Source: Amycolatopsis jiangsuensis
GTDB taxonomy: Bacteria; Actinomycetota; Actinomycetes; Mycobacteriales; Pseudonocardiaceae
Direction: 5' to 3'
Assembly (NCBI RefSeq): GCF_014204865.1
Contig: NZ_JACHMG010000001.1
Coordinates: 62,001-126,000, forward strand
DNA length: 64,000 bases
The stretch's first letter is position 1; each line of letters opens with the position of its first letter. Of the stretch, positions 17,852 to 26,220 are shown in pieces. Below the pieces are notes generated by a model. It was not told where the DNA came from and ran no database searches. It saw only the letters and a program-made list of their open reading frames with translations. Made by a program: the position numbers and the translations under genes.

Positions 17852-18418
17852 TCAACCGGCGGAAGTCAGAGCCCGGAGCCGCGTCAGTGAAGCGCGGATG
17901 ACGTCGGGCAAAGCGCCCGGCTCCGCGGACCCGGTCCACTGTTCGAAAGCGACGCGATACACCGCGACCCCGGTTTCGGCGGCCAGAGCCGCCTCGAAGG
18001 CGTCGGCGCCACGGCGACGCAGTCCGTCAGCCAGGATGCGCGAAATCGATGCGTGCTTGATCAGCTCACGTTCGCGAAGTTCGGCGTTGGCCGTGATCAC
18101 CGTCTGCCGCTTCCGCGCGAAGTCGTGGTTTTCGCCGATCGCGGCGGCCACAGCGTCGAGCGCGGTCATGACAGCGTCCATCGCCGAGGACGAGGCCGGT
18201 GCCTCTTCCACGGCGGCAAGAGCGGTCTCCTCCAGGCCGGACGAGCCGTCGAAGAGCACCTCGCGCTTGTCGGCGAAGTGACGGAAGAAGGTACGGGCGG
18301 TGACGCCGGCCCGTTCGGCGATTTCGGCCACCATGGTCTGCTCGAAGCCGCGCTCCAGGAACAGCGTCAGCGCCGCGTCGCGCAGCCGGTCCCTGGCGCC
18401 GGGCTCCCATCGTGCCAC
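17852..18418 (-). CDS. TetR-family regulator
   Basis: 188 residues. The HTH is LTLFLERGFEQTMVAEIAERAGVTARTFFRHFADK at about residues 17-51, and the FFRHF end is typical of TetR recognition helices. It is divergent from an NADP-dependent oxidoreductase, with a strong palindromic operator region 38 bp beyond its start. The arrangement implies auto-repression plus control of the oxidoreductase, with an unknown electrophilic or aromatic inducer. Confidence 0.9.
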   Translation of the reverse strand: MARWEPGARDRLRDAALTLFLERGFEQTMVAEIAERAGVTARTFFRHFADKREVLFDGSSGLEETALAAVEEAPASSSAMDAVMTALDAVAAAIGENHDFARKRQTVITANAELRERELIKHASISRILADGLRRRGADAFEAALAAETGVAVYRVAFEQWTGSAEPGALPDVIRASLTRLRALTSAG

Positions 18419-18455
18419 GCCGCGAGTTTACGGGACGTCACTCGATCGCGGGCAA

Positions 18456-18511
18456 TGATGTCACCTGATGACATCGCCGTGCTACAGTGATGTCATCAGG
18501 TGACATCACTG
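18456..18511. promoter_or_regulatory. Double TetR operator with 20-bp inverted arms
   Basis: A 20-bp segment at 18456-18475 recurs as its exact reverse complement at 18489-18508. The right arm is itself part of a perfect 11-bp palindrome, CAGTGATGTCA (18485-18495) with TGACATCACTG (18501-18511). The left arm has the same half-site, TGATGTCA...TGACATC. So there are two tandem operator sites, TGTCA-N5-TGACA, in the divergent promoter region. Confidence 0.8.
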
Positions 18512-18540
18512 GACAGGCGTCACTGCAGGAAGGGATTTCG

Positions 18541-19482
18541 ATGACCACGATGAAGCGCATCCAGTACCACCGGTACGGCGGGCCCGAGGTCCTGCGGCTC
18601 GAGGAGTTCGCACCGGCCCGGCCCGGGGCCGGCGAGGTCCTGGTCCGCGTGCGGGCGGCCGCGGCGAATCCGATGGACTGGGGGATTCGCGGTGGCGCCA
18701 TGAAGATGGTGACCGGCCGCAAGTTCCCGCGCGGGCTGGGGCACGACTTCGCGGGCGTCGTCGAGGCGGTCGGCGAGGGTGTCGACCGGATCGGCGTCGG
18801 GGACGAGGTGCTCGGCGGAGCACCGATCAGCACGTCCGGCGCGTTCGCTGAGCTGGTCATCGCCGAGGCGAAGGGGGTCGTGCGCAAGCCGGCGAACCTC
18901 TCCTGGGAGGAGGCCGCCGCGCTTCCCACCGTCGCGCTGACTGCCTACCAAGCCTTGTACGACAAAGGAAAGCTGCAGCCCGGGCAGGCTGTGTTCGTGC
19001 ACGGAAGCTTGGGCGGCGTGGGCCGGTCGGTCACCCAGCTCGCGCTGGCGCGGGGTGCCTCGGTGGGCGGGAGCTGCCGGGCGTCCGCCGCGGCCGAGGC
19101 GCGCGAGCTGGGTCTGTCCCCGGTGGTCGACTTCGACTTCGATCCGGAGCCGCTGAGCAACCGGTTCGACGTCGTGGTCGACACCGCGGGCAAGCTCCCG
19201 TCCGCGGCGGGACGGAAGCTCCTGAAGCCTGGCGGTCACCTCGTCGGCGTGCACCCCACGCCGGCGAACATCGCGAAGAGCGCGCTGCCCGGGCCCTTCA
19301 AGGTGCAGATCACCCGCACTGTCACCAAGGACCTGGAGGAAGTCGCGCGAGCGGCCGGGCAGGGCACGCTCCGGCTGCCGATCGCCCGTACCGTGCCGCT
19401 CACGGAGGCGATCGCGGCCTTGACCGAACTCGAGCTCAAGGGCACTCCCAAGGGTGGCAAGCTGGTCATCACGACCGGCTGA
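18541..19482 (+). CDS. NADP-dependent oxidoreductase, quinone reductase type
   Basis: Zinc-free MDR/QOR protein of 313 residues. The N-terminal GroES-like half has HRYGGPEVLRLEE and AAAANPMDWGIRGG; the cofactor half has GSLGGVGRSVTQLALARG in place of the usual AxxGxxG, and VVDTAGKLP. These enzymes reduce quinones or enones with NADPH. Start is ATG 18541 with AGGAAGG upstream. It is divergent from and probably repressed by the adjacent TetR protein. Confidence 0.9.
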   Translation: MTTMKRIQYHRYGGPEVLRLEEFAPARPGAGEVLVRVRAAAANPMDWGIRGGAMKMVTGRKFPRGLGHDFAGVVEAVGEGVDRIGVGDEVLGGAPISTSGAFAELVIAEAKGVVRKPANLSWEEAAALPTVALTAYQALYDKGKLQPGQAVFVHGSLGGVGRSVTQLALARGASVGGSCRASAAAEARELGLSPVVDFDFDPEPLSNRFDVVVDTAGKLPSAAGRKLLKPGGHLVGVHPTPANIAKSALPGPFKVQITRTVTKDLEEVARAAGQGTLRLPIARTVPLTEAIAALTELELKGTPKGGKLVITTG

Positions 19483-19536
19483 CGGGGCCCCGCCGCCACC
19501 GGGCACCGGCTCGGCGGGCGGCCCCTTCGGCCGCGC

Positions 19537-19936
19537 CTAGAAGATCGCCTGCGGGTTCACCGGCACCCCGGTGCCACCGCGCAGCCGGGGCGGCGCGATG
19601 GTGAGCAGGAACGCGTATCGCCGGAGTTCGGCGCAGACCGCGGCCAGCTCCTCGACCTCGGCGCCGTCGATCAGTGGCAGGCCGAGGCGGGCCAGCCCGA
19701 TGAGGTGCAGCGGCAACGCCACCTGCGGGTCGACCCGGGATGCGCGTCCCCGATGTCGCCGGCGTAGACCGAGACGTCGCGGCGCCGCATCCAGGCCACC
19801 GCGTCGACAGTCATGCCGGGGATCGGGGTTGCCGCGTCCCGCGAGAAGGTCCCCCCGACTGGGCCAGCCGCAAGGCCGCGGTGAGCCCGACCGGACCGGC
19901 GCCCGCGATGAGGACGTCCACGTCATAGCCTGTCAT
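19537..19936 (-). pseudogene. Chimeric remnant: FAD-monooxygenase N-terminus joined to a cyclase-family C-terminus
   Basis: From ATG 19936 the first 29 codons read MTGYDVDVLIAGAGPVGLT..., the FAD-binding start of a PHBH-type monooxygenase. At about 19850 the sequence switches to a cyclase/kynurenine-formamidase C-terminus, found in a second frame as PGMTVDAVAWMRRRDVSV and after about 19745 in a third frame ending in PRLRGGTGVPVNPQAIF. So a deletion fused two genes and at least two frameshifts follow. No functional product is expected. It lies opposite a MarR gene that probably once controlled the locus. Confidence 0.72.
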
Positions 19937-19955
19937 GGCATTACTGCCTCTCTGT

Positions 19956-19970
19956 GTCAGCTTTGCTGAC
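19956..19970. promoter_or_regulatory. Candidate MarR operator
   Basis: GTCAGC (19956-19961) and GCTGAC (19965-19970) form a perfect palindrome around TTT, centred between the monooxygenase/cyclase remnant and the MarR start. The position fits a shared operator in a divergent pair. Confidence 0.5.
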
Positions 19971-20007
19971 GCAGGACGCTGCGCCCCGTGCGAAAGGAGC
20001 GCAAGCA

Positions 20008-20448
20008 ATGAACGCCGAGGATCACGCGGAGGTGGACCTGCCGCTCATCACGCTGCTGCAGCGAGGTGCCCGCTGGTTCTCCGAGGAGTTGCAGGAGCGC
20101 TTGAACGCCGCAGGCGTGGCACCCATCACTCCGGCGCACGCGGCCGTGCTCGCGCACCTGAACCCCGAGACATCGCTGAGCATCGCCGAGCTCGCGCGCC
20201 GTGCCGGCGTCACCCGCCAGACAATGCATCGCGCTGTCACACAGCTCGTCGAAGAAGGCCTGTTGACCAGTACGCCGGGGCCGGGGTTCCCGCGCAGCAC
20301 CCTCATCGGATTGACCGCCGCGGGTTGCCGGCGTTCTCAGGTCGCGTCTGACGTCCTTCGTGACCTGGAAGAAGATCTCGAGAGCCGGCTGGGTCCCGCA
20401 GGACTGACGGAGTTGCGCGCCGGCCTGACGCGCGCGTGGCCACGATGA
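20008..20448 (+). CDS. MarR-family regulator
   Basis: 146 residues with a winged helix: LSIAELARRAGVTRQTMHRAVTQLVEEGLL at about residues 66-95, then the wing STPGPGFPRSTLIGLTAAG. The flanking helices are typical of MarR dimers, which respond to phenolic ligands. Start is ATG 20008 behind AAAGGAG; an upstream in-frame ATG at 19954 would overlap the operator-like palindrome. Its divergent target genes are now a pseudogene, so it may be an orphan regulator. Confidence 0.87.
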   Translation: MNAEDHAEVDLPLITLLQRGARWFSEELQERLNAAGVAPITPAHAAVLAHLNPETSLSIAELARRAGVTRQTMHRAVTQLVEEGLLTSTPGPGFPRSTLIGLTAAGCRRSQVASDVLRDLEEDLESRLGPAGLTELRAGLTRAWPR

Positions 20449-20605
20449 GGTACCGGCCAGGTCGAACCGTGGGCTGCAGACCATCGGTCAAGGCGGTGCG
20501 CGCACTGTCCTCAGTGGATTTCGATCCGTCCGGGTACAAGGGCCCGGTCCGCGGTCGAGTTCCGCTCGCGGTAGCCCGACGTGCGCGACGCTGATGCTCC
20601 TGCCA

Positions 20606-20625
20606 TGCAGGATATGGTACCTGCA
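20606..20625. terminator. Short hairpin between convergent genes
   Basis: TGCAGG and CCTGCA flank ATATGGTA between the MarR stop and the dioxygenase stop. It is short and has no T-run, so this is only a possible bidirectional terminator. Nothing else is seen in this 200-bp gap. Confidence 0.25.
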
Positions 20626-20646
20626 ATACGCGTCACCGTGGAGCGG

Positions 20647-21576
20647 TCATCCGCCCTTCACCGAATGCGCGCCGGTCATCAGGGCGGCGAGATCGTCGGG
20701 GTGCAGGAACGACGGCGGGGGCGGCGGACCCCAGGCGTACAGCCCCTGGAGGCCGTGGAGGACCTCCGGGCTCCACAGTTCGTCCTGCGGGATGGTGTCC
20801 ATGTCGGAGTAGTACTCGGAGAAGTTGCCGGCCGGATCCTTGAGGTACCAGAAGAAGTTCGCGCCGGCGTGATGGCGGCCCAAACCCCAGATGTGGCGTT
20901 CGGGGTTGTCCTCGAGCATGGCCTGGGCGCCCCGGCCGACCTCGTCGATGTCGTCGACCTGCCAGCTGGTGTGGTGCAGGAAGTCGACCGGCGCGGCCAT
21001 CACGAGCACGTTGTGGTGCTCGACCGAGCAGCGCAGGAACGCGGCCCGGTCACCCATGTAGTCACTGACCTTGAACCCGATGCCCTCGGTGAAGAACTTC
21101 ATCGTGGTCTCGAGATCGGTGCTGCCGAGCACGGCGTGGCCGAGCTTGCGCGGGCGGACCGGTTCGGTGCGGGTGAGAAACGGCGCCCGGCCCCACCGGT
21201 CGATCCGGCCCGGTCCGTTGTAGAGCGTCGCGGGCGGCACCGGATCGACGGTGATCCGGTCCCGGACCGCGACCCGCACGGTGGTGCCGGTGATCAGCTC
21301 CGTGGCGCGCAGCGAGTCCCCGTCGTGCTCGACGGGGACCCCGAGCTTCTGCAGACGGCGGGTGATGGCGGCGATGTCGTCCCGGTCGTCGGCCGCGACG
21401 GTCAGCTCGGCGAGCCGCCGCATGGGGGAGTGGACGATCCGGAGCTGCTCGCCGCCGTCGCGGGTGGCGAACCTCCCGTCGCCGCGGTGGTCGAGGCCGA
21501 AGTCGGTGTAGTAGGCGATGGTTTCCTCGACATTGGGGACGCCGATGGTGACCTTGCCCAATCCGTGCAGTGCCAT
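20647..21576 (-). CDS. Extradiol ring-cleavage dioxygenase, VOC type
   Basis: 309 residues forming two VOC modules. The C-terminal one carries the likely 2-His-1-carboxylate iron site: His in KLGHAVLGS, His in FLHHTSWQVDD and Glu in GNFSEYYSD. Such enzymes open catechols next to the hydroxyls. It is the last gene of a minus-strand set after an FAH-family hydrolase and an MhpA-like hydroxylase, so the three likely hydroxylate, cleave and hydrolyse a hydroxyphenyl-type substrate. The FAH gene starts only 15 bp upstream of this start. Confidence 0.88.
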   Translation of the reverse strand: MALHGLGKVTIGVPNVEETIAYYTDFGLDHRGDGRFATRDGGEQLRIVHSPMRRLAELTVAADDRDDIAAITRRLQKLGVPVEHDGDSLRATELITGTTVRVAVRDRITVDPVPPATLYNGPGRIDRWGRAPFLTRTEPVRPRKLGHAVLGSTDLETTMKFFTEGIGFKVSDYMGDRAAFLRCSVEHHNVLVMAAPVDFLHHTSWQVDDIDEVGRGAQAMLEDNPERHIWGLGRHHAGANFFWYLKDPAGNFSEYYSDMDTIPQDELWSPEVLHGLQGLYAWGPPPPPSFLHPDDLAALMTGAHSVKGG

Positions 21577-21591
21577 GGCTGGTGGTCCTTC

Positions 21592-22464
21592 CTACTTCCG
21601 GTCCGCGGCGACGAACCTCTGGTGCAGTTCGCCGATCCCTTCGATCCAGCTGTCGAGCTTTTCGCCGGCCTGGATGAACCGCTGCGGTTCGCGCCCCACG
21701 CCGACGCCGGCCGGTGTGCCGGTGAACACGACATCGCCCGGGTACAGCGTGACGGTCTGCGACAGGCCGGCGATCACCTTGGCCACCGGGAAGATCAGGT
21801 CCCGCGTCCGTCCTTTCTGGACTTCTTCGCCGTCGAGGCTGCAGCCCAGTTCGAGGTCGTCGCGGTGCCGGAACTCGTCCGGCGTCACCAGCCAGGGACC
21901 CTGCGGGGAGAACCCGGCGAAGGACTTGCCGAGGCCGAACTGCGGGGCCGGTCCGCGCAGCTGCGAGACCCGTTCCGAGAGGTCCTGGCCCACGGTCAGC
22001 CCCGCGATGTGCGCCCAGGCCTCGGATTCGGCGATCCCGCTCGCCCAGTGCCCGATCACCGCGACGAGCTCGACCTCCCAGTCGACGTGGCCACCCGGGG
22101 GCAGCACGACCTCGCTGTCGGGTCCGGAAAAACTCGACACGTACTTGGTGAACACCGGCGGAAGATCGGTGGGCCGGTCGAATCCGGATTCGGCGGCGTG
22201 CGCGTCGTAGTTCAGCCCGATGGCGAAGACCTGACGGGGTGCCGGCGACGGCGGCCCCAGGCGTGCGCGGTCGACCTCGGCGGCTTCGAAGCCGGCCGGG
22301 TCGAAGGTGGCTGCCCATCGGGTGACGTCGTCCCACGCGGGATACACCGACGGCAGATCGGGTCCGAAGCGTCCGTCCGAGGCGGTGGCGAGGTCGATGG
22401 CCTTCTCGGTGCCCCGCTCGCCGACGATGAGCGTGGCCCGGCCGTCGAGGTTCGCGATACGCAT
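21592..22464 (-). CDS. Fumarylacetoacetate hydrolase-family protein
   Basis: 290 residues. The FAH fold is clear from FAIGLNYDAHAAESG, the metal-site VDWEVELVAVIG, AGLTVGQDLSER, GKSFAGFSPQGPW and the end motif GDVVFTGTPAGVGVG. FAH-family members hydrolyse C-C bonds of acylpyruvates or hydrate and decarboxylate ring-cleavage products. Here it sits between a ring hydroxylase and an extradiol dioxygenase on the same strand, so it most likely processes the meta-cleavage product. Start ATG 22464, with GGAGGAGAC upstream on the minus strand. Confidence 0.9.
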   Translation of the reverse strand: MRIANLDGRATLIVGERGTEKAIDLATASDGRFGPDLPSVYPAWDDVTRWAATFDPAGFEAAEVDRARLGPPSPAPRQVFAIGLNYDAHAAESGFDRPTDLPPVFTKYVSSFSGPDSEVVLPPGGHVDWEVELVAVIGHWASGIAESEAWAHIAGLTVGQDLSERVSQLRGPAPQFGLGKSFAGFSPQGPWLVTPDEFRHRDDLELGCSLDGEEVQKGRTRDLIFPVAKVIAGLSQTVTLYPGDVVFTGTPAGVGVGREPQRFIQAGEKLDSWIEGIGELHQRFVAADRK

Positions 22465-22494
22465 GCGGTGGTCTCCTCCTGGATCGAATCGGTT

Positions 22495-24072
22495 TCAGGC
22501 CGTGGCGGCGTGCCTCGGACCGGTGGTGCGCACCCGGTCCAGGAACGTCGTGACGAGCCGCGTGAGGTCGCTGTGGTCGGCGATGGCGCCGAAGACGTAG
22601 TGATCGGGCCGGATGAGGACCGCGCTGATGCCGTGCGCGCCGAACCACCGGGTCCAGGCCCCGGTCGGATCGCCCAGCTCGGGCGTCCCGGCCGCTCCGA
22701 CGCTGAGCACCCGGATCCCGGCCGCGTCCGCCAGGTCGCGGACCGCGGGGTCCGCGGCGGGGGCGTCGACGCTGATCAGCAGCACCGTGCCGTAGCCGGT
22801 CAGCTCGTCGAGCAGGTCCCGGGTGCCCGCCCGCTGCACCGGGAACTGGGGCGCGAGCGTGCCACGCACCGCCTCGACATCGATGGCGTCGCAGGTGATT
22901 CCCTTGCCGAGCACCGGTTTGGCGCTCACCGGCAGCACCCGCTGCGGATCGGCGCCACCGGCGATCATGCGGGCATCGCGTTCGGCGGCCTGCTGTTCGT
23001 CGAGGACGCAGATGACGCGACCCAGCTCCACGGACATGGCGATCGCGTGCTGGATGTGCGCGCTGCGTTCGGGGGTGTACGAGTCCAGCAGCGTGCGGTC
23101 GGAGGCACCGCGCAGCACCCGGTCGAGCTTCCAGGACAGGTTGGCCACGTCACGGAGACCGGAACACATGCCCTGCCCGGCGAAGGGCGGCATCTGGTGC
23201 GCTGCGTCGCCCGCGATGGCGAGCCGTCCGCGGCACCACTGGTCGGCCCAGCGGGCCGCGAAGGTGTACACGGCGTGCCGTTCGATCGTGGTGTTGTCCG
23301 GCGTGCGTTCCCATTTCGCGAGCAGTTCCCACGCCTTCTCCACGGAGTCGAGCTCGTGGCGGTCCTCGCCGGGCAGCCGCATGAACTCCCAGCGGCGCCG
23401 TCCGGGGCCGCCGGAGACGATGGTCGTCGGACGCGCCGGGTCGCACAGCTGCCAGTTCTGCGGCGACCACTCCCGATCGTCGAGCGGGACGGTGTCCACG
23501 ATCAGCCAGTCGAAGAAGAAACCCTGGTCGTGCATGGTGACGCCGAGGCATTCGCGGACGAAGCTGTTGGCGCCGTCGCAGCCGACGACGAACCGGCCCC
23601 GAGCGCGGCCGCGGTCGCCGTCCGGCCCGGCGAACGTCACCAGGACGTCGTCGGCGTTCTCCTCGATGCCCACGACCTCGGCCCCGCGCGTCACGCTCAC
23701 CCCGGGCAGCGCCTCGGCCGCGTCCGCGAGCACCTGTTCGAGCTCGGGCTGGGAGAAGAAGCTCGCGGTCGGCCAGCCGCTGGGTCCGATCCCGGACCAG
23801 TCGATGCGCACCAGGGGTTCACCCGAGGCGTTGCGCCACTCGTAATGGTCGGGGACGGCCGCGGAGACCGCCCGGATCTCGTCGGACAGGCCCAGGGACT
23901 GGAAGATCCGGCCGATCTCGTCGTCGAAGTGCACCGCCCTGGGCAGTGCGTAGGGCTCCGGCCACCGTTCGAGCACGCGTACGTCGTGCCCGCGGAGACC
24001 GAGTGCGCGGGCGAGCGTCAGACCGACCGGCCCGGCGCCGACGATCACCACGTCGTGAAGTGTCTCCTGCAT
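22495..24072 (-). CDS. FAD-dependent aromatic hydroxylase, MhpA-like
   Basis: 525 residues of the PHBH/phenol hydroxylase class. It has dinucleotide-binding GAGPVGLTLARALG at about residue 12, the FAD/NADPH motif VVGCDGANSFVRE near 165, and GDAAHQMPPFAGQGMCSGLRD near 290, then a thioredoxin-like C-terminal domain. The ARAVHFDDEIGRIFQSLGL region is typical of 3-(3-hydroxyphenyl)propionate hydroxylases. It probably starts the pathway by adding a second ring hydroxyl. It is the first gene of the minus-strand operon and divergent from a GntR regulator. Confidence 0.9.
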   Translation of the reverse strand: MQETLHDVVIVGAGPVGLTLARALGLRGHDVRVLERWPEPYALPRAVHFDDEIGRIFQSLGLSDEIRAVSAAVPDHYEWRNASGEPLVRIDWSGIGPSGWPTASFFSQPELEQVLADAAEALPGVSVTRGAEVVGIEENADDVLVTFAGPDGDRGRARGRFVVGCDGANSFVRECLGVTMHDQGFFFDWLIVDTVPLDDREWSPQNWQLCDPARPTTIVSGGPGRRRWEFMRLPGEDRHELDSVEKAWELLAKWERTPDNTTIERHAVYTFAARWADQWCRGRLAIAGDAAHQMPPFAGQGMCSGLRDVANLSWKLDRVLRGASDRTLLDSYTPERSAHIQHAIAMSVELGRVICVLDEQQAAERDARMIAGGADPQRVLPVSAKPVLGKGITCDAIDVEAVRGTLAPQFPVQRAGTRDLLDELTGYGTVLLISVDAPAADPAVRDLADAAGIRVLSVGAAGTPELGDPTGAWTRWFGAHGISAVLIRPDHYVFGAIADHSDLTRLVTTFLDRVRTTGPRHAATA

Positions 24073-24123
24073 CGTTGCTCTCCACCTCAGGCTGCTGAAC
24101 CCTGTCTACACCCGCATGTTCGA

Positions 24124-24150
24124 CCTGACAAGAAACTTTCGAAAGTCAGG
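24124..24150. promoter_or_regulatory. GntR operator candidate in the divergent mhpA-gntR promoter
   Basis: ACTTTCGAAAGT (24135-24146) is a perfect 12-bp palindrome, embedded between outer CCTGAC (24124-24129) and GTCAGG (24145-24150) half-sites. It lies 52 nt beyond the hydroxylase start and 36 nt before the GntR start. Confidence 0.6.
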
Positions 24151-24181
24151 ACGACAATCGTCTCCTGCTAGGGTGCTGGTC

Positions 24182-24877
24182 ATGAGCAGGACCGCCGGCA
24201 CCACCCGCACGGAAAGCGTCTATGGGCGGCTTCGCGCCGACATTCTCGGCGGCCGGCTCGTGCCAGGGCAACGGCTCAAGTTTCCCGAGCTGCCGCAGCA
24301 CTACGCGTCCAGTGTGGGCGCGACCCGTGAGGCGCTGACCCGGCTGGCCGGTGAGGGGCTGGTCCGAAGCCAGCCCAACCAGGGCTACACGGTCACCCCG
24401 CTGTCACACGAGGATCTCGCCGATCTGACGCTCGCCCGCGTGGAAGTCGAGTCCCGCGTGCTGTGGCTGTCGGTGCTGCACGGAGACCTGCAGTGGGAGG
24501 CGCAGGCCGTGGCCGCGCACCACCTGCTCGAGCGCACCCCGTACCGCAACCGGAGCGACCCGGACCACCCGAGTGACGAGTGGTCCGAGGCGCACGCGGC
24601 TTTCCACCGGGCGCTGCTGGCCGGCTGCCCGAACCGGCGGCTGCTGAGCACCGCGCGCGGCCTGCGGGAGGAGGCCGAGCTCTACCTGCACTGGTCGGTG
24701 TCCTTCGGCCACGAGCCCGACCGGGACGTCGCCTCGGAGCACCGGGCACTCGTCGAGGCCGCCACGGCCCGCGACGCCGACCGCGCCGCGGAGCTCCTGC
24801 GCGACCACATCGCCCACACCGCCCAGCTCGTCATCCGCGGCGCGCCGGACGAGCCGAACCCCAGCCGTACCGCGTGA
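24182..24877 (+). CDS. GntR-family regulator, FCD/FadR subgroup
   Basis: 231 residues: an N-terminal winged helix with SVYGRLRADILGGRLVPGQRLKFPEL and SVGATREALTRLAGEGLV, and an all-helical FCD domain with metal-binding His candidates (EAHAAFHRALL, SEHRALVEA, LRDHIAHT). Start is ATG 24182, chosen over the in-frame ATG at 24116, which precedes the palindrome. It is divergent from the aromatic degradation operon and is its likely repressor. The stop abuts the convergent NmrA-like gene with no gap. Confidence 0.9.
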   Translation: MSRTAGTTRTESVYGRLRADILGGRLVPGQRLKFPELPQHYASSVGATREALTRLAGEGLVRSQPNQGYTVTPLSHEDLADLTLARVEVESRVLWLSVLHGDLQWEAQAVAAHHLLERTPYRNRSDPDHPSDEWSEAHAAFHRALLAGCPNRRLLSTARGLREEAELYLHWSVSFGHEPDRDVASEHRALVEAATARDADRAAELLRDHIAHTAQLVIRGAPDEPNPSRTA

Positions 24878-25714
24878 TCAGATGCGGTACGCGCTTTCCC
24901 GTTCCAGGCAGGCGCGGAACGCGTGCGGAGGCCGGCCGGTGACGCGCTCGACGGTGTCGGTGACGCGGTCCTCGGCGCCGCCGGCGATGGCGCGGTCCAG
25001 GTCGGCCAGCAATTCGGCGAACTCCGGCGGTAGCGCTTCCGCCAGCCGGTCCCGCATCTGTTCGTGGGAAACGTGGTGGTGCACCACGGGCCGGCCGGTG
25101 ACATCGCTGAGTACTGCCGCGACGTCGTCGTAGCTGAGGGTCTCCGGTCCGGTGAGCACGAGATCGGTGTTGGGGGCTTGGCCGCCGGTCAGCGCGTCTG
25201 CTGCGACGGCGGCGATGTCCTCAGCGTCGACGAAGCCGATCCGTCCGGTACCGGTGGCGGTCTGGAGTTCCCTGCTCTCCCGGACGCTGACCGCGTGCGG
25301 ATGCCCGCCGGTGAAGTTCTGCATGAACCAGGAAGGTCGTAGCACGGCCCATTCCCGGAACAGGGCGGGCAGGGCACTGTGCACTGTCCCCGCCGCGGGG
25401 CCGCCCTCGGGGATGGCCGACGAGCTCAACAGCACCACGCGCTGCACGCCGGCGTCGCGGGCCTGACGCAGGAAGGGCAGCATGACCGGCGCCGGATCCA
25501 GCTCGCCCACCGGCGGTATCAGGTAGACGCGGTCGGCTCCGTCCAGGGCAGGGCCGTGGGTGGCCGGCTCGTACCAGTCGAAGCGCGCCGGTTCGGCATC
25601 CGGCACCGGTGTCGCGGCGCGGCTCGCTGCCCTGACCCGGTGGCCGGCGGCGATCAGCCGGGCGGCGGTGCGGCTGCCGGTGGTGCCGGTGGCGCCGAGG
25701 ACCAGCACGTTCAC
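24878..25714 (-). CDS. NmrA-family NAD(P)-binding protein
   Basis: 278 residues starting at GTG 25714. It has an N-terminal Rossmann motif VLVLGATGTTGSRTAARL, RVYLIPPVGE and WFMQNF, which are typical of NmrA-like atypical SDRs such as QorB-type NADPH quinone reductases or redox sensors. It lacks the SDR catalytic Tyr-xxx-Lys. The start overlaps the SnoaL-like gene's stop (GTGA), so the two form a tight operon facing a divergent TetR regulator. Confidence 0.88.
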   Translation of the reverse strand: MNVLVLGATGTTGSRTAARLIAAGHRVRAASRAATPVPDAEPARFDWYEPATHGPALDGADRVYLIPPVGELDPAPVMLPFLRQARDAGVQRVVLLSSSAIPEGGPAAGTVHSALPALFREWAVLRPSWFMQNFTGGHPHAVSVRESRELQTATGTGRIGFVDAEDIAAVAADALTGGQAPNTDLVLTGPETLSYDDVAAVLSDVTGRPVVHHHVSHEQMRDRLAEALPPEFAELLADLDRAIAGGAEDRVTDTVERVTGRPPHAFRACLERESAYRI

Positions 25715-26136
25715 CGGCTGCTGCCGGTGAAGTCCGCGCCGGGTTCGAGGACTCCGAGGGGATTCCAGTAGTCGCGGTAGCCGGTGAACTGTCCATTCCG
25801 GACGGTCACCACGGCGATGTAGGTCATGTCGTAGGGATTGCCGGTTTCCACCAGCCTGCCGACGCCACGCATCTCGGCCACGATGGTCTCCGGATCGGTG
25901 GTCTGGTGGATCCGCAGGTCCGGGATCTCCCGCAGGTCGATGTGCTTGTCGTAGCCGTCGAGGTAGGCCGCGATCGCCTCCTTGCCCGCCAGGTGCTTCG
26001 GCCAGCCGGGGGGAGCGAACGGGAAGTCCATCGTGCCCTCCGGTGCCCACAGGTCGATCCAGGCGGGAATGTCCTTGTCCAGCAGCAATCGCAGACTGTG
26101 GCGGTACAACTCGGCTGGAGTGCGGTCTGGGTGCAC
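25711..26136 (-). CDS. SnoaL-like / ketosteroid-isomerase-fold protein
   Basis: 141 residues of the NTF2 fold: LYRHSLRLLLDKDIPAWIDLWAPEGTMDFPFAPPG at the start, KEAIAAYLDGY, and the YRDYWNPLGVLE ending typical of PhzA/PhzB-like members. These small proteins bind or isomerize hydrophobic substrates, and no single reaction can be assigned. It precedes and is coupled to the NmrA-like gene. Confidence 0.85.
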   Translation of the reverse strand: MHPDRTPAELYRHSLRLLLDKDIPAWIDLWAPEGTMDFPFAPPGWPKHLAGKEAIAAYLDGYDKHIDLREIPDLRIHQTTDPETIVAEMRGVGRLVETGNPYDMTYIAVVTVRNGQFTGYRDYWNPLGVLEPGADFTGSSR

Positions 26137-26183
26137 GGTATCCTCCGTAACGTCAGTAGTGGACCCTTGGTCCGGTATCGAAG

Positions 26184-26204
26184 ATACGGACTCGCGGTCC
26201 GTAT
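26184..26204. promoter_or_regulatory. TetR operator candidate
   Basis: ATACGGAC (26184-26191) and GTCCGTAT (26197-26204) are perfect arms around TCGCG, ending 16 nt before the GTG of the TetR gene. A second small palindrome, GGACC-CTT-GGTCC, lies at 26161-26173. The site would serve both the regulator and the divergent SnoaL/NmrA operon. Confidence 0.7.
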
Positions 26205-26220
26205 TGCAACGGGAGGGCTC

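Noticed and set aside
20581..24171. A 1,196-codon plus-strand open frame opposite the aromatic operon
   Set aside because: It is a shadow of three well-recognised minus-strand enzymes, with low-complexity composition.
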